Positions 1 to 11,555 of a stretch of DNA of 64,000 nt are shown in pieces. Location: assembly GCA_018857735.1 (NCBI GenBank), contig JABMCL010002848.1, positions 390,001 through 454,000 of the forward strand, in the 5' to 3' direction. The position numbers and the translations under genes are program-made. Under the pieces are notes generated by a model. The model was given only the letters and a program-made list of their open reading frames with translations. It had not been told where the DNA came from and did no database searches. Every line of letters begins with the position of its first letter. Positions within the stretch are counted from its first letter, which is position 1. Source of the stretch: Alviniconcha marisindica. Taxonomy: Eukaryota > Mollusca > Gastropoda > Provannidae.

Positions 1-40
1 CTTCCAGAAGCGTACACTGTGCGGTCTCTGAATCGTACGG

Positions 41-90
41 TAACAATAACAATATCAATAAACTTTATTCATCCCAGCGGGAAATTAAAG
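41..90 (-). repeat. 3'-end fragment of a LINE-like retroposon
   Basis: The stretch contains 'aataaactttattcatccc' followed by 'agcgggaaatt'. Reversed, this reads as the widespread animal retroposon ending of the type AATTTCCCGCTGGGATGAATAAA with an AT-rich tail. The core 'aataaactttattca' recurs at 12126-12141. No coding part is present. The family label rests on recalled resemblance, not a search. Confidence 0.35.
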
Positions 91-594
91 CTGTCGTTCG
101 ATCGCACGACGAAGAACATATCTCAATAATTCTAAGTCATTAAACACACGCACATACACACTCTTAGACATACGCCCCCTTTCTCTCAATCTGCATACAC
201 TAATATCAAACCCAAAATTTCCTGGAATAAAGTTTTCTCTGTCAAACCAAAACGTTAAAAAGAAAAAGAAAAAAGAGAAAAAAAAGAGGTATGGCCCCTC
301 TCGGGATTAGGCCAGAGCAGGTCAAGATGACATTGCGGCATATTTATAATTGTGCATCGTCTTTATAGCAGTACACTGTGTTCATAACTCGTGACAGTGA
401 GATGCATTCGAGCCCATTCCTTCACTCTGATTTCCTGTTTATAATATAGAACTTTCCTCGCACACCGTTCCTGTGGGTTCATTGGCGCGTGACGGCTTGA
501 TCCTGAGCGGCTGTTTGACAGCCGTGAGGTGTGATTGACATGACGAGTCGTGTCGCCACAAGATCCAAGTCCATCCACTGTCCACCGGCCAGTG

Positions 595-653
595 CATGGA
601 CCTACATGTACGCATTCGGCGTATACATGTACACGCATATGTAGGTCCATGGA
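595..653. mobile_element. Palindromic mini-element, long form
   Basis: An inverted repeat has arms 'catggacctacat' and 'atgtaggtccatg' around a roughly 30-bp centre that is itself partly self-complementary (tacatgtac, gtatacatgtac). 'ccagtg' flanks it on both sides (589-594 and 654-659), like a short target duplication. It shares the GGACCT...AGGTCC arms with 24-bp palindromes at 5545-5568 and 36526-36549. No coding capacity. Miniature mobile element is an inference. Confidence 0.4.
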
Positions 654-771
654 CCAGTGGGTTAGCGGGCCACAGTATTGTGCTTGTCTTTACACTGTAC
701 GTATAATGATGTCACCTTTCTGTGACGCTGCACGGCCACTAATGAACTGCTCAGGTAGTGAAACTAGTGCC

Positions 772-915
772 TGACCTAGGTAACCAACACATCACAGCAC
801 TGACCTAGGTAACCAACACACCATAGCATTGACTTAGGTGACTAACACATCACAGCACTGACCTAGGTAACCAACACAACACAGCACTGACCTAGGTGAC
901 CAACGCAACATAAGA
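772..915. repeat. 29-bp minisatellite, 5 copies
   Basis: Units begin 'tgacctaggtaaccaacaca' at 772, 801, 830, 859 and 888, an exact 29-bp period with a few substitutions per unit. The CCTAGG palindrome is in most units. Flanking DNA from 100 to 770 shows no gene apart from the palindrome. Confidence 0.9.
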
Positions 916-1017
916 GTGAATACAGAAGGTGCACAATGGACATGGCGTGGTGTACTGCATGTCGAGAGAAAGCGAAAAGCAACAACAAACAAAACAAAAA
1001 CAAACAAAAAAACAGTG

Positions 1018-1254
<237 letters not shown>

Positions 1255-1507
1255 TTAATCCCTCTCCCCAGTGTATTGATTTGTGATTTATGACTGATTG
1301 ATCCTCATGTGAGTTCTGGCTACAGTGCCATGGCCTCTTCCCTCTCGCTTGCCTGCCTGCTCCAGGCATCGGCACTCGACAGAGGTTAGACAACCTTTGT
1401 CTCTACACCTCACCTGGCCAAGGGGGGCGCTCTCTCTGCCCCTCGCTATCCCTGTATCTGTCTGTCCCCTCTCAGTCTCTGTTTCTCTCCGTATCTCTGT
1501 GTGTCTT

Positions 1508-1511
<4 letters not shown>

Positions 1512-1592
<81 letters not shown>
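1512..1592. repeat. (GT)n microsatellite
   Basis: About 80 bp of uninterrupted GT dinucleotide follow a short pyrimidine-rich lead-in of ctgtctgt type. Confidence 0.95.
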
Positions 1593-1593
<1 letters not shown>

Positions 1594-1599
1594 TGACAG

Positions 1600-2620
1600 G
1601 GTAAATATTATAGTGCTCTAAAACCACTTCAGTGACCATGACCTTATTTGAAGTTCTTAGCGTTGTCAAACAGTTGGCATTTAAAAAAAAAAAATCCATT
1701 CAAGCTGAGATTTTGTATTATTCTTAAATACACGAACTTGATCACGGAAATGGTGTAATTTGTGCTTTTGTTCGAAGTGGAACAACCCTGTTTCTGCTTG
1801 TTTTTGTGTGTGTGTGTGTGTGTGTGGTTAATCTATGTCTGTTATTATAGGAGAGTGTTCTCTCCAGTGATCAACAATCAACAGACATCAGGCGCCTGTT
1901 GTGCTTAAAAAATTGATTCCGTCCAAACTGAGCTAAAAGAAAGGGATAGTTCAGTAGAAATATTCAGTTTGTTCATGCTTGAAGGACGTCTTATTTTTTA
2001 TATTTTTTTTTTAGCGGTATGTCATTTCAATATTCCTTCCTCTGCCGGTATTTTTTCTCAATAAAATATATTAATAGCCCCCCTCCATCCCCCCTCCCAC
2101 CCCCGGGCCCTGATTTGGCGCCTGAGAAGCCCGGGGCAGAAAGCGTGATCTTGAGATTTCGCTTTAGATTATTTTATTTTTTTACGTAGTTTTGATTTAA
2201 ACTAGTGAGTGGACGCAGATGCAATGCGCATGCGCCGATGATTTCCGGTCGGAGGTTATTTTTTATGATGTTATTAGAACAAACCGGCTGCTGAAAATGG
2301 ATTTCTCCCAAGGTTTTATTTTATGGAGCCGATTTTTATTTACTGTTTTATTTTTTATTTTTAATAAAATGTCATTTGTCTGCCTGCTAGAAGCTAATAG
2401 AGGATGGCAGTGTTTTTGTTTTCTTTTCCCCCTTTTACTTTTCTCTGTTTGGCGAGGCGATGCGGTATGTTTGGGTTGGCTGACGCGGAAAGAGGGTTGA
2501 TTTATTGTTCGGCAGCATGTGTGCGTCAGAGAACCAGCTCGTCGCTTGCCTTTTCATCACAGGCTTGGCTGCTTTGGTTTGTTTCCGTCTGATTCCTTGC
2601 TGCACGTGATTAATGGTCAC
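1600..2620. other. Unique DNA without a recognisable gene
   Basis: AT-rich sequence with a short (GT)n at 1806-1826, poly-T runs near 2000 and a C-rich patch near 2080-2105. Open frames are short and lack codon bias. I see no exon, RNA gene or mobile-element signature. Confidence 0.6.
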
Positions 2621-2679
2621 AGCCTCTGCCTCTCTGGCTCTCTTCTTGTCCCCTGTGACTTTCTGTGTCTCTTTCTCTG

Positions 2680-2864
2680 TCTGTCTGTCTGTCTCTCCCT
2701 TCTCTCTCAGGTCTCTGTTTTTCTGTTCTTTGACTCACATATTTTGTTCTCGCTTTGTCTCACAGTCTTTCTCTGGATCTCTCTTTCTCTCTGTGTCTCT
2801 GTCTGTCTGTCTGTCCCTCGCCCTTCTCTCTCAGGTCTCTGTTTTTCTGTTCTTTGACTCACAT
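2680..2864. repeat. Two-copy pyrimidine-rich tandem duplication
   Basis: A 43-bp core ending 'tctttgactcacat' occurs at 2698-2740 and again at 2822-2864, offset 124 bp, inside CT/CTGT low-complexity sequence. It is a partial tandem duplication. The 'ctctctcag' in each copy resembles a splice acceptor, but no coding sequence follows. Confidence 0.7.
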
Positions 2865-2907
2865 TTTTTTCTTTTTCTCTCTCTCATTACAACCCCCCCC
2901 CCACCCC

Positions 2908-2910
<3 letters not shown>

Positions 2911-2978
<68 letters not shown>
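2911..2978. repeat. (TA)n-(TG)n compound microsatellite
   Basis: Forty bases of alternating TA are followed directly by about 28 bases of TG. Confidence 0.95.
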
Positions 2979-3448
2979 GTTAGTGTTAATTTCGATAGTC
3001 CCTCATGGGCGAGGCTTGTTTGCAAAAAGACGCCGAAGTAAAGCACAATGATTCAATCATTTCGGTGAACAGGTTCGCTTATAAATGTAAAATAAAAACA
3101 ATCTGGAGAACAGACGCATTCGCAGCCTGAATATATTTTCGGAACTGGCTCCATCTGTGACTGTCTTTCTAGTAGTAATTCAGATACAAAAGCTTCGGGA
3201 GAGATTGGCTCCATGCCCCCTCTCATCCCGAAATAATTGATTCTCATTAAAGGCGAGAAGGCGTGGGTGACAGAGGAAGGGGGACGGAAGAGCTTGGTTC
3301 TGTGGAAGGGGACATTACCGGGGTTTTATTATGTGCCTGTTTATGATGAGAACGGTGTCAAGAGAGCGGGAAATAACCCAATCACGGAACACGGGGCGGC
3401 GTCATCAAGTGTCCTCACCGCCCGTCGTCCTTCGTTAGGGAGCGGTCG

Positions 3449-3820
3449 TCTAGTGCTCGTGCTGCCACATCTAGTGCTGGTGCTGTCTAGTGCTGGTGCA
3501 GCCACGTCTAGTGCTGGTGCTGCCACGTCTAGTGCTGGTGCTGTCTAGTGCTGGTGGTGCCACGTCTAGTGCTGGTGGTGCCACGTCTAGTGCTGGTGTT
3601 GCCACGTCTAGTGCTGGTGGTGTCTAGTGCTGGTGGTGTCTAGTGCTGGTGGTGTCTAGTGCTGGAATCTAGTGCTGGTGCTGTCTAGTGCTGGTGTTGC
3701 CACGTCTAGTGCTGGTGTTACCACGTCTAATGCTAGAGTCTAGTGCTGGCGCTGCCACGTCTGAGACTGTTGCAGCCACGTCTAATGCCGATGCAGCCAC
3801 GTCTAATGCCGATGCAGCCA
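3449..3820. repeat. Minisatellite with 'cacgtctagtgctggtg' units
   Basis: About 18 imperfect units of 15-21 bp share 'gtctagtgctggtg'. Unit length varies by gain or loss of 'gccac' and gct/ggt triplets. The 3' end (3745-3815) has a diverged variant, 'gtctaatgccgatgcagcc'. Short Ala/Ser-rich frames on both strands are products of the array. Confidence 0.85.
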
Positions 3821-4240
3821 AACGCAGAAATAAGATGACAGGAGACCATTCAAACTTGGGTCCACATCGGCCAGTGATTCAACGTGACCTTTAATCAAAG
3901 AAAGGAAAGCAAGGCTGAAGCCATTCAGTACCGCATGGTAATTAAAGGGGAAAAAGTCTGAGGGTGCGGGCTTTGGAATCTGCCTGCGTCGTTAACGACC
4001 ACTCTGCCACTGAGCACTGGGGCTCTTGATCGCCAGGGAATATATAGCCTTTTTCTTTTCTTTTTTGGTGCTCCACACTTGAAATTGCTAATGGCGAACT
4101 CCATTCGACATCGATGGAAAAATTTGGAAAGAAGAGTTTTAGAAGTCCTGAGTTCGACGGTAGTCTTCAGCAGGCAGACTTGCCGTTCATGTATTGTGAT
4201 GACGCAGACACTTTTTTTTTTTAAACGTGAAATATCTTGC

Positions 4241-4293
4241 AACGCACGCACGCACGCACGCAATCACGCCCGCCCGCCCGCCCGCACGCACGC

Positions 4294-4326
<33 letters not shown>

Positions 4327-4333
4327 CACACAT
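4241..4333. repeat. (ACGC)n microsatellite
   Basis: Tandem acgc with an internal gccc variant (4268-4282), ending in a short CA run. Similar ACGC arrays lie at 21153, 21781, 31357, 55976 and 63830. Confidence 0.9.
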
Positions 4334-4339
4334 GCAGTA

Positions 4340-5147
4340 TCAGAGGAACATCTTGCAGGCAGAGCTCTGTACAGTAATCGACCGCTGTCACTTCACTGCA
4401 TGCATTGTTTTGCCCCGGAACTGATCGACGTGGACTCACTTCCCGGACCCTTCTTTCTGCACCATATCTCTGGAAGTGAAGCGACAGCACCTCAGCATGC
4501 CCCACCTCCGCCTTTCCCGTTGCTTAGACTTGTTTACAACGCCGGGTCGTCTCCGGAGAGGTGCTGGCGGGACCGAATGTCCCGGGAGGCTGGCAAGAAA
4601 GATATAATCCTGTCATGTAATCTAACGCTGCACTGTCACCGCCACAATCACTGCATTAACAGGGGCATCGCGGTCACTTGGCTGTTTTCTTTTCATTTTT
4701 CTCCTTGGTTTAACTAATTGAGATGGGGAATGGGTGGGAGGGAGGGTGGGTGGAGGGGTGGGGGGCGTCTCTGGGTAGAGTTCATCAACCGTAGTTGTGA
4801 TTAGTCCTGAACTTGCGGCCGCTGCAGCCTCATCCCTGGGACGGGTGGCGGTGGGGGTGGTGCAAGGCGGTTCGAAGTCCAATTAAGCGCTGAAATATAA
4901 TCGCGTGACAGCCGTTTTGAGGAACACGGCTGTTTGTTTCTGCCCTTCGGATTGTGCGCTGTCTTCTCGTGACCTGCCCGTATCAGCAAGTTGTAATGAG
5001 CAACTTTCTCCAGAAACAAAGGCTTTGACAGGACTTTTTTCTAAAGGGAGGAGGTTTTGGAAGGACACGATCCGAGAAGAGAGAGAACTCGATCTCGAAA
5101 ACTGTATTTTACAAAAATTGTAGTTTAGTTTCAGTCAAAAACCTGTT

Positions 5148-5150
<3 letters not shown>
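4340..5150. other. Unique DNA, no gene supported
   Basis: Moderately GC-rich sequence with G-rich patches near 4730-4770 and 4845-4865. The longest frames show no codon bias or recognisable motif. Confidence 0.5.
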
Positions 5151-5154
<4 letters not shown>

Positions 5155-5179
<25 letters not shown>

Positions 5180-5290
5180 AAAAGAGAAAAGGGAGAAGAG
5201 AGAGAGGGGAGAGGGGGTTGGGGGGCCCCGGGGGGGGGGGGGGGGGGGGGGTAAGGGGAAAAAAAATGGGGGAAATTTAAAAGTTCCCCC
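5155..5290. repeat. (GA)n and poly-G low-complexity patch
   Basis: GA-rich DNA runs into 'ggggccccgggg' and 22 consecutive G at 5230-5251, then stretched A, G and T homopolymers. The mix of runs suggests inaccurate consensus as much as biology. Confidence 0.7.
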
Positions 5291-5497
5291 AATATCGATA
5301 CTTCTTCTTCGCCAAAATGACAATACATTTGCCCTTAAAGAGGCACTTGCCAACCACTGTTTCTTTATGCTTTTCTTTGGCTACTCCTGAGAGATTGAAC
5401 AGCAGTCACCCACAGCGAACTCCAGAACCAACAGCAAGTTATAAACTACGAATCTGAAAGGAAAAGGACAACCATCACCGCCAGATCATTTCTGGTT

Positions 5498-5690
5498 ATT
5501 TGCCGACAACAGTCCGTGTTTGCCGAGAACAGTCAGTGTTTGCCATGGACCTGTATATGTAGGTCCAGGTGTTTGCCGAGAACAGTCAATTTGTTTTTTT
5601 GGGCCCCCAGTTTAAAACCCGTGGTTTTTGCTGAGGACAAAACTTGTTTGCCGAGAATGGTTTTTAAAATGTTTGCCAAAAATGGACTTG
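5498..5690. repeat. About 20-bp minisatellite, apparently degraded
   Basis: Units of 'gtttgccgagaacagtcagt' are clear at 5500-5590. They dissolve downstream into variants with stretched homopolymers (ttttttt, ggg, ccccc, aaaa). A 24-bp palindrome interrupts the array at 5545-5568. Confidence 0.7.
5545..5568. mobile_element. 24-bp palindromic mini-element
   Basis: A near-perfect palindrome with arms 'ggacct' and 'aggtcc' around 'gtatatgt'. Identical 9-bp 'gtgtttgcc' repeats lie immediately outside (5536-5544 and 5569-5577). Because the host is a tandem array carrying the same 9-mer, the duplication is ambiguous here. The same 24-bp length at 36526-36549 supports a discrete insertion. Confidence 0.45.
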
Positions 5691-5753
5691 ATTTTTGTGC
5701 ATAAGATGTGCTTAACGAATATATATATGCTTCAAAAAGTCTCACATTTTCCT

Positions 5754-5754
<1 letters not shown>

Positions 5755-5835
<81 letters not shown>
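5755..5835. repeat. 81-base poly-G run
   Basis: Eighty-one consecutive G with no interruption. Such runs are rare because they fold into G-quadruplexes. They are also a known sequencing or assembly artefact. The long poly-Gly frame across it is not a gene. Confidence 0.9.
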
Positions 5836-5837
<2 letters not shown>

Positions 5838-5969
5838 TTCTTACAACTCAACGTGGGTAAAAACACTGTTCACACAACTGTTTAAGATGCAAAGTGACTA
5901 ACACCGATGAGAAAAAAAAAAACGAACGATGGGGCAAAAAAACGTTAAAAGGTTCCTCTTTGTCCCCTT

Positions 5970-6103
5970 CCCCCCCCCCCCCCCCCCCACCCTCCGTCCC
6001 AAACTATCCTCACCCACTCCCATACACCTTTTCTCTGTCGTCCTCTCCGTCCTCCCGGGGCCATTGCCCACCCTTTTTTTTAAAAATATATTATATTAAA
6101 AAT

Positions 6104-6139
<36 letters not shown>

Positions 6140-6160
6140 AGAGAGAGAGAGAGAGAGAAT
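5970..6160. repeat. Poly-C run and (GA)n tract
   Basis: Nineteen C at 5970-5988, C-rich DNA to about 6060, then (GA)n with small breaks at 6105-6160. Confidence 0.85.
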
Positions 6161-6578
6161 TTCTCCAAGCCAGACTTTCCGGTGAGGGATGTTGGACACC
6201 GATGCTTGAAGTTCGCGGTGTAAGTTGATCTCCACCATCTTGGGTTTCGTTCCCCTTCCGAGATTGCTATGTTAGACCGCGTGTTGCGGTGTCGGGGTGG
6301 GGAACTTGCTGTTTCCTTATTCACTTCTTGGAAGCCGAAAGTTCGCCTACAGGTGGCAGCTCTCCCGGGATGCTTGTCGACTCGCATCTGACCGAGGCTG
6401 ATTTGAAGTATGCGTGTGACAATGTCCTGAATAGCAGCCTCTCATTGAAGTAGGTCAGTGTGTCAAATTGGTCTGAAAAACGGCCCATGAAAGAACGTTA
6501 CCGAAGGTACGTCGATGTGTAAAACTGCATTAGAAGACGGCACCCCAAAAGTGCTTGTGCCTTTAAGAAATAAGGGGA

Positions 6579-6596
6579 GGGGGGGGGGGGGGGGGG
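6579..6596. repeat. Poly-G run
   Basis: Eighteen consecutive G, one of several G/C homopolymers between 5.2 and 7.1 kb. Confidence 0.85.
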
Positions 6597-6704
6597 TATG
6601 AAAACAACAGGAAAGTACTTTTCGTGTGTAAATAACTTGCGACCGTCGGTATGTAAAAGTAGGTGAGTGTGTAAACAACCCCCGAAAGTCGGCTTTCGAT
6701 ACAG

Positions 6705-6768
<64 letters not shown>
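6705..6768. repeat. (GT)n microsatellite
   Basis: About 64 bp of pure TG dinucleotide. Confidence 0.95.
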
Positions 6769-6771
<3 letters not shown>

Positions 6772-7011
6772 AAAATTCTTCTATCAAATTAAAGTCCATT
6801 CATTTATTAATGATATTACTGAAAAAGATCCCATATATTATTCAGTTCTATACGTTCCTTGGGAAGGGGAGTGGCGGTGGGGTAGGAGCAGAGTTAGAAA
6901 CAACACATATTTTGTTTTTCTTCAAGCGAATCTGTCGTTACCACTTACCGTGAGAGACAGTCTGGCTGGAAGTTTTGCCGTACCCGCCCACCCCAAAAAA
7001 GAAAAAAAAAT

Positions 7012-7068
7012 GGGAGGGGGGGGGGGGGGGAGGGGTTGGGGGGGGGGGGTGGGGGGGGGGGGGGGGGG
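7012..7068. repeat. G-rich low-complexity tract
   Basis: Runs of 9-18 G separated by single A or T residues. Likely quadruplex-forming or a consensus artefact. Confidence 0.85.
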
Positions 7069-7164
7069 CAACTGAAAAGAAACTCTGAAGCAAAATTGAT
7101 TGCCAGTGCTCAGAAATAATATTTGTTTCCCTTTCCTATTTCAGGTCAGCGTTGTGAAACAAAG

Positions 7165-7385
7165 TCAGCGTTGTGGAACCAGGTTTCTATCTGTTTCATC
7201 AGCATTGTGAATATTACATTGCAGCTGAAGAATGGGGTGTAGGTGGCGGTGGGCATGGTGGGCTGCTGTTACCGAGATGTAGCGGAGGAGCGGGGTGACC
7301 CTGGTGCTGACCTTTGAGATGACCTTCTCCCCGGCTCTCTGTCCCATGGCGTTCCCCCTCAGGGATGGGCCAGTGTCAGACCTGT
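7165..7385 (-). pseudogene. Possible reverse-transcriptase thumb remnant
   Basis: One minus-strand frame is open here and, from about 7230 to 7380, has about 77% G or C at third codon positions by hand count, unlike the surroundings. The peptide contains 'GEKVISKVSTRVTPLLRYIS' followed by a His-rich stretch and 'LQLQCNIHN'. The spacing resembles the thumb of non-LTR retrotransposon reverse transcriptases, of the type KVISKVSxRLxxLRR...LPxLDYCNIVWGN, but the terminal tyrosine and tryptophan are missing. No catalytic YADD region, start or retroposon tail is visible. If real, it is a short decayed fragment. Alternatives are a host exon or chance. Confidence 0.25.
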
Positions 7386-7438
7386 AAACATGGCGACCTA
7401 GCCGGCAAACCGTCCCACGGACCACAGGCACACGGCGC

Positions 7439-7780
7439 CAGGTTACTAAAATTTTAATGTCGGCACCTCCTTGCATTTGCAAGGTTACTAAATGTCGGCA
7501 CCGCCTTGCATTTGTCAGTTTAGGTTTTGGCTGACGCTGTCTTACCCGTGACGTGTAAAAATATCACACGCCATGGCCAGCAGGGCCTGTTTCATCCGTG
7601 ACGTGTAGAGGTGTCTCGCGCCATGGCCGATAGCGTCTGTCCCACTCGTGACGTGTAGGGGTGTCTCACATCATTGCCGACAGAACCTGACCTTTCTCAT
7701 CCTGGACATGCACCATTCCCAACAGCACTCACCCGTTGTGTATAAGGATTATGTTGCACACTATTGCCGACAGGAAAACA
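7439..7780. repeat. Degenerate 50-bp tandem repeat
   Basis: A two-copy duplication of about 38 bp ('gtcggcaccNccttgcattt') is followed by 4-5 diverged 50-bp units. These are anchored by 'cgtgacgtgta' at 7547, 7598 and 7648 and by 'atggccgacag'-like ends. The last units are barely recognisable. Confidence 0.65.
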
Positions 7781-7950
7781 CACACACTCTCTCTCTCTTT
7801 GTCGCTGTCTGTCTGTCTGTCTGTCTGTCTCTGTCTCTCTCTGTCTCTGTCTATCTGTCTGTCTGTTTCTCTCTCTGCCTCTGTCTACTACTGTTTCTCT
7901 CTCTCACTCTCTTGGCTCAAAGCACTAACTAACTAACTCTCTGTGTGTCT

Positions 7951-7988
<38 letters not shown>

Positions 7989-8031
7989 CTGTCTCTGTCT
8001 CTGTCTCTGCCTGTCTCTTTGTGTCTCTGCC

Positions 8032-8065
<34 letters not shown>

Positions 8066-8072
8066 CCTCCCT
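7780..8072. repeat. CT / (TGTC)n low-complexity tract
   Basis: Pyrimidine-rich simple sequence dominated by ctct and tgtc tetranucleotides. It generates several spurious Ser/Leu or Asp/Arg frames. Confidence 0.9.
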
Positions 8073-8777
8073 CCAGTCTGAGCATGGTCGCAACAGTCCC
8101 CAGGAAGAGCGCCAATTTCTTTGTTGAAGCAACATTTGGAGAAGTGGAGAAGAAGTGGAAGATCTCCACTGACGTACATGTAGACTGACGTACTCACTCA
8201 GACTTTTAAGACCATCGTTCACTGATGGAAACTGATTTGTGGCAGAGATCACAATTATCAGACGTTCCAGGGTTTCATTCGCAGATCGATCCGTCAGACA
8301 ATTTCGGTTCAGTTTTATTCTTTTTTCTGTTTGTTTTGAATTGTATGCGTATGCGTTTCCTCACCTATACAGTTTGCTTCCTTCTTCAGAAGTACAGGCG
8401 AAAAACTCACGCTCTGTTGATTCTGTAGTCGTATGTTTCTGGGACGAAGGAGCTGAAGGTATTTTTATATATTGCTGGCAAGATCGATATCAGGCCGTTG
8501 GAGGTTTTTCCTTTGTGCACAGACGACGTGACGGTAAACGGTTTGTGCAGCCTTGCTTACTGGGTTGTCTTAAGGTGTTTTTTTGTGTGCTCAGCCATCT
8601 GTGTCAGAGAGTTTACGGTTAGATGCTCACAGAATTCCTTGCCCAGAGGAATTATAGGAACGTGTGCACAGCTATGTTGGCATGGGGATTGGAAATTGTA
8701 GAGGGGTTTGTAGAGCTGTTCGCGAAGGATCTTTCTTATAGTCTTATCAAAACAAACAAAAGGTAGCAATCAGCGCC
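8073..8777. other. Unique DNA, no gene supported
   Basis: The longest open frames (about 127 codons near 8239-8622) have no codon bias, domain or splice-site arrangement I can defend. Confidence 0.5.
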
Positions 8778-8864
8778 GGAAAGACCCGTATCTTCCACGG
8801 TAACTCTCGCATGGCATGCCGGTATACAAGAACATAAAGTCTGCCAAAGGTACATCCTTTGAGT
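8778..8864 (+). repeat. Dispersed repeat F, copy 1
   Basis: Shares an ordered series of words with 11448-11555: 'ggaaagac', 'ggtaact.tcgc', an 'acataaa' core and 'aaggtacatcct'. The two copies lie about 2.7 kb apart in the same orientation. Identity unknown. Confidence 0.5.
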
Positions 8865-8984
8865 CTGATCAAAACGCCGAAATTTACTTTTCGATGCTGT
8901 GATAATGATACGTTGTGTGTGTTTGGTGTGTTTTTAGCCTTGTTACCGTGTTTATCAGTCTATTATTTATTCTGTTTCTTACTG

Positions 8985-9057
8985 TTTACCGTAAGACAAA
9001 TTTCTTTGTAAACCTGCACTGGGACAAAAAATATTCTGATTTTGATTCTGATTCTGA
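8985..9057 (+). repeat. LINE-type 3' end with (TTCTGA)n tail
   Basis: The order 'gacaaatttctttgta', 'cctgcactgggacaa' and a tail of 'attctgattttgattctg' matches the usual ending of L2/CR1-like or related non-LTR retroposons in invertebrates: a conserved AATTTC...GGGACAATAAA block followed by a hexanucleotide repeat. No reverse-transcriptase sequence is attached, so it is a severely 5'-truncated copy or a derived SINE end. Confidence 0.5.
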
Positions 9058-9059
9058 AA

Positions 9060-9845
9060 TGGAACACCACCGATACAGAAATGAGGAAATGACAGTCAGA
9101 TTTACTCTGTTTAAGGTCTTCCAGACCTAAATATAACGCCTCATCAATTAACTACTTGCTTGTTTTTTTCTCTCTACACTTCAACCCAAAAGAAAGAAAA
9201 GAAAAAAGACAAGAAAGAAAAAAGACAGTCCCTATTGATGAAATTCCAGACCTACATAAAGTTCCCACTTTTAAGACTGGGCTAGGTCAGAATATAGCCA
9301 TGCATACGTAGTCTGCTGCTAGGGAATTATGCTTTTCTGACTATTAATATATGTCCTTGCCGGTTCATTCAGTGTCATTTATTTCCAACCCTCTCCCGAC
9401 AGGTGACGCGTTGATTTAGAGTTTTTTTGTTTTACTTGTGATTGTATGCCTTTTGTTTGGTTCAGTTGTCTTTGCGAAATTTGAACCGTTGAAAATATTG
9501 TAACAGAGTTTTCATAACGTGCACATTCTTACAGGCAGGACGTCGTTTAGTTCTTAGACCCTTGTTCCTGTCGGGTTCTGTGTTTGTTGAAGTGTGTTTG
9601 ACATTTTTCTATTGTGCTCCGCATTGACACCGTGTCTCCTACACAGTTTACCAGGCGTTGAATATCTAGCAATCGAACCTTTTCCAAAGTTATGCTGAAC
9701 TTGTCACTCGTTCTGCGTGTCAGTTTGCCTTCCTGTTCGGCTGTTGTCTGGGTTACGCTACTGGCTAGCTATTCCAAGGAACTGTCAATATTGGGCCATC
9801 CGTCGCGCGGCGGAAGCGTTTCAATTTACCCTGCCATCGTTTTCT
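9060..9845. other. Unique DNA, no gene supported
   Basis: AT-rich sequence with an A/G-rich patch at 9187-9230. The word 'gtcagaatatagccatgc' at 9288-9305 recurs in diverged form at 12238, 13308 and 49170, so part of this stretch is an unclassified dispersed repeat. Confidence 0.5.
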
Positions 9846-9848
9846 ACG

Positions 9849-10305
9849 AGAACTGTTCCTCCTGTGAGGCAACTGTTTTCATATAACCCCTCACTGGTGA
9901 ACTGTCCCTCCTGTGAGGTAACTGTTTTCATATAACCCCTCACTGGAGAACTGTCCCTTCTGTGAGGTAACTGTTTCCATACCGCCCCTCACTGGAGAAC
10001 TGTCCATCCTGTGAGGTAACTGTTTCCATACCGCCCCTCACTGGAGAACTGTCCATCCTGTGAGACAACTGTTTTCATATAACCCCTCACTGGAGAACTG
10101 TCCCTTCTGTGAGGTAACTGTTTCCATACCGCCCCTCACTGGAGAACTGTCCATCCTGTGAGACAACTGTTTCCATACCGCCCCTCACTGGAGAACTTTC
10201 CCTCCTGTGAGGTAAACTGTTTCCATACCGCCCCTCACTGGAGAACTTTCCCTCCTGTAAGGCAACTGTTTCCGTACTGCCCCTCATATGAGAACTGTCC
10301 CCTGT
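9849..10305. repeat. 49-bp minisatellite, about 9 copies
   Basis: Units run 'cctcactggagaactgtccc' then 'tcctgtgaggtaactgtt' with either 'ttcatataa' or 'tccataccg' ends. These two variants alternate in blocks. 'cctgtgagg' recurs at 49-bp spacing from 9861. Confidence 0.9.
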
Positions 10306-10567
10306 TCATCCGCATTTCCAGGCCATAGGGGCCAAGGTTCTATTTCAGTCGCAGTTCCAATGTGTTTTCTCAACAAGCCGAGTTTGTTCGTGTGTGCGGC
10401 GCTAGCCGTCTCGGTGTTGTGGAGACGTTTTCTGCCAGAAGGTGGGGAAGAAGCCCCTCCTTGTCTAGGAGGTTACGTTTTATTACGATTTGTGCTAACG
10501 CTGTTTGAGCAGTTTCAACATTGCCGCGGGAAGGCAAACCAAGTCGAGAGAGGAGCGTGGCGGTGGG

Positions 10568-10569
<2 letters not shown>

Positions 10570-10638
<69 letters not shown>
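10570..10638. repeat. (GA)n microsatellite
   Basis: About 68 bp of pure AG. Confidence 0.95.
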
Positions 10639-10642
<4 letters not shown>

Positions 10643-10871
10643 GAGGGGGACATTTTCTCCCTCATATTCAGTAAGTCGCAGTTTAGAAGAAAGCTTATAG
10701 CTAGATCTCACTCACGTACGTTTGTCTTCAGTTACAACATCAAAGACCGTATAACAGGGGCGGTGGGCATGCAGAGATGCCACCAAGACGGAACAACAAA
10801 CGGGTTGTTTGAACGGGAGCGCTTTTTAACGAGCAGCCTGTGGTAGTTTACGAGTGCGAAGGCAATCCTCG

Positions 10872-11447
<576 letters not shown>

Positions 11448-11555
11448 GGAAAGACATCGAATCGCCTATGGTAACTGTCGCCCGGCTTGCGAGTGTTGTT
11501 TAATTTTCTTAATACAAGGTACATAAACTTCACCGAAGGTACATCCTCTGAAAGA
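11448..11555 (+). repeat. Dispersed repeat F, copy 2
   Basis: Second copy of the sequence at 8778-8864, longer by an insertion between 'ggcttgcgag' and 'taatacaaggtacataaa'. It ends in duplicated 'gtacatcct'-like words. Confidence 0.5.

Noticed and set aside
5628..5885. Frame with a long poly-glycine stretch
   Set aside because: It is the 81-G homopolymer translated.
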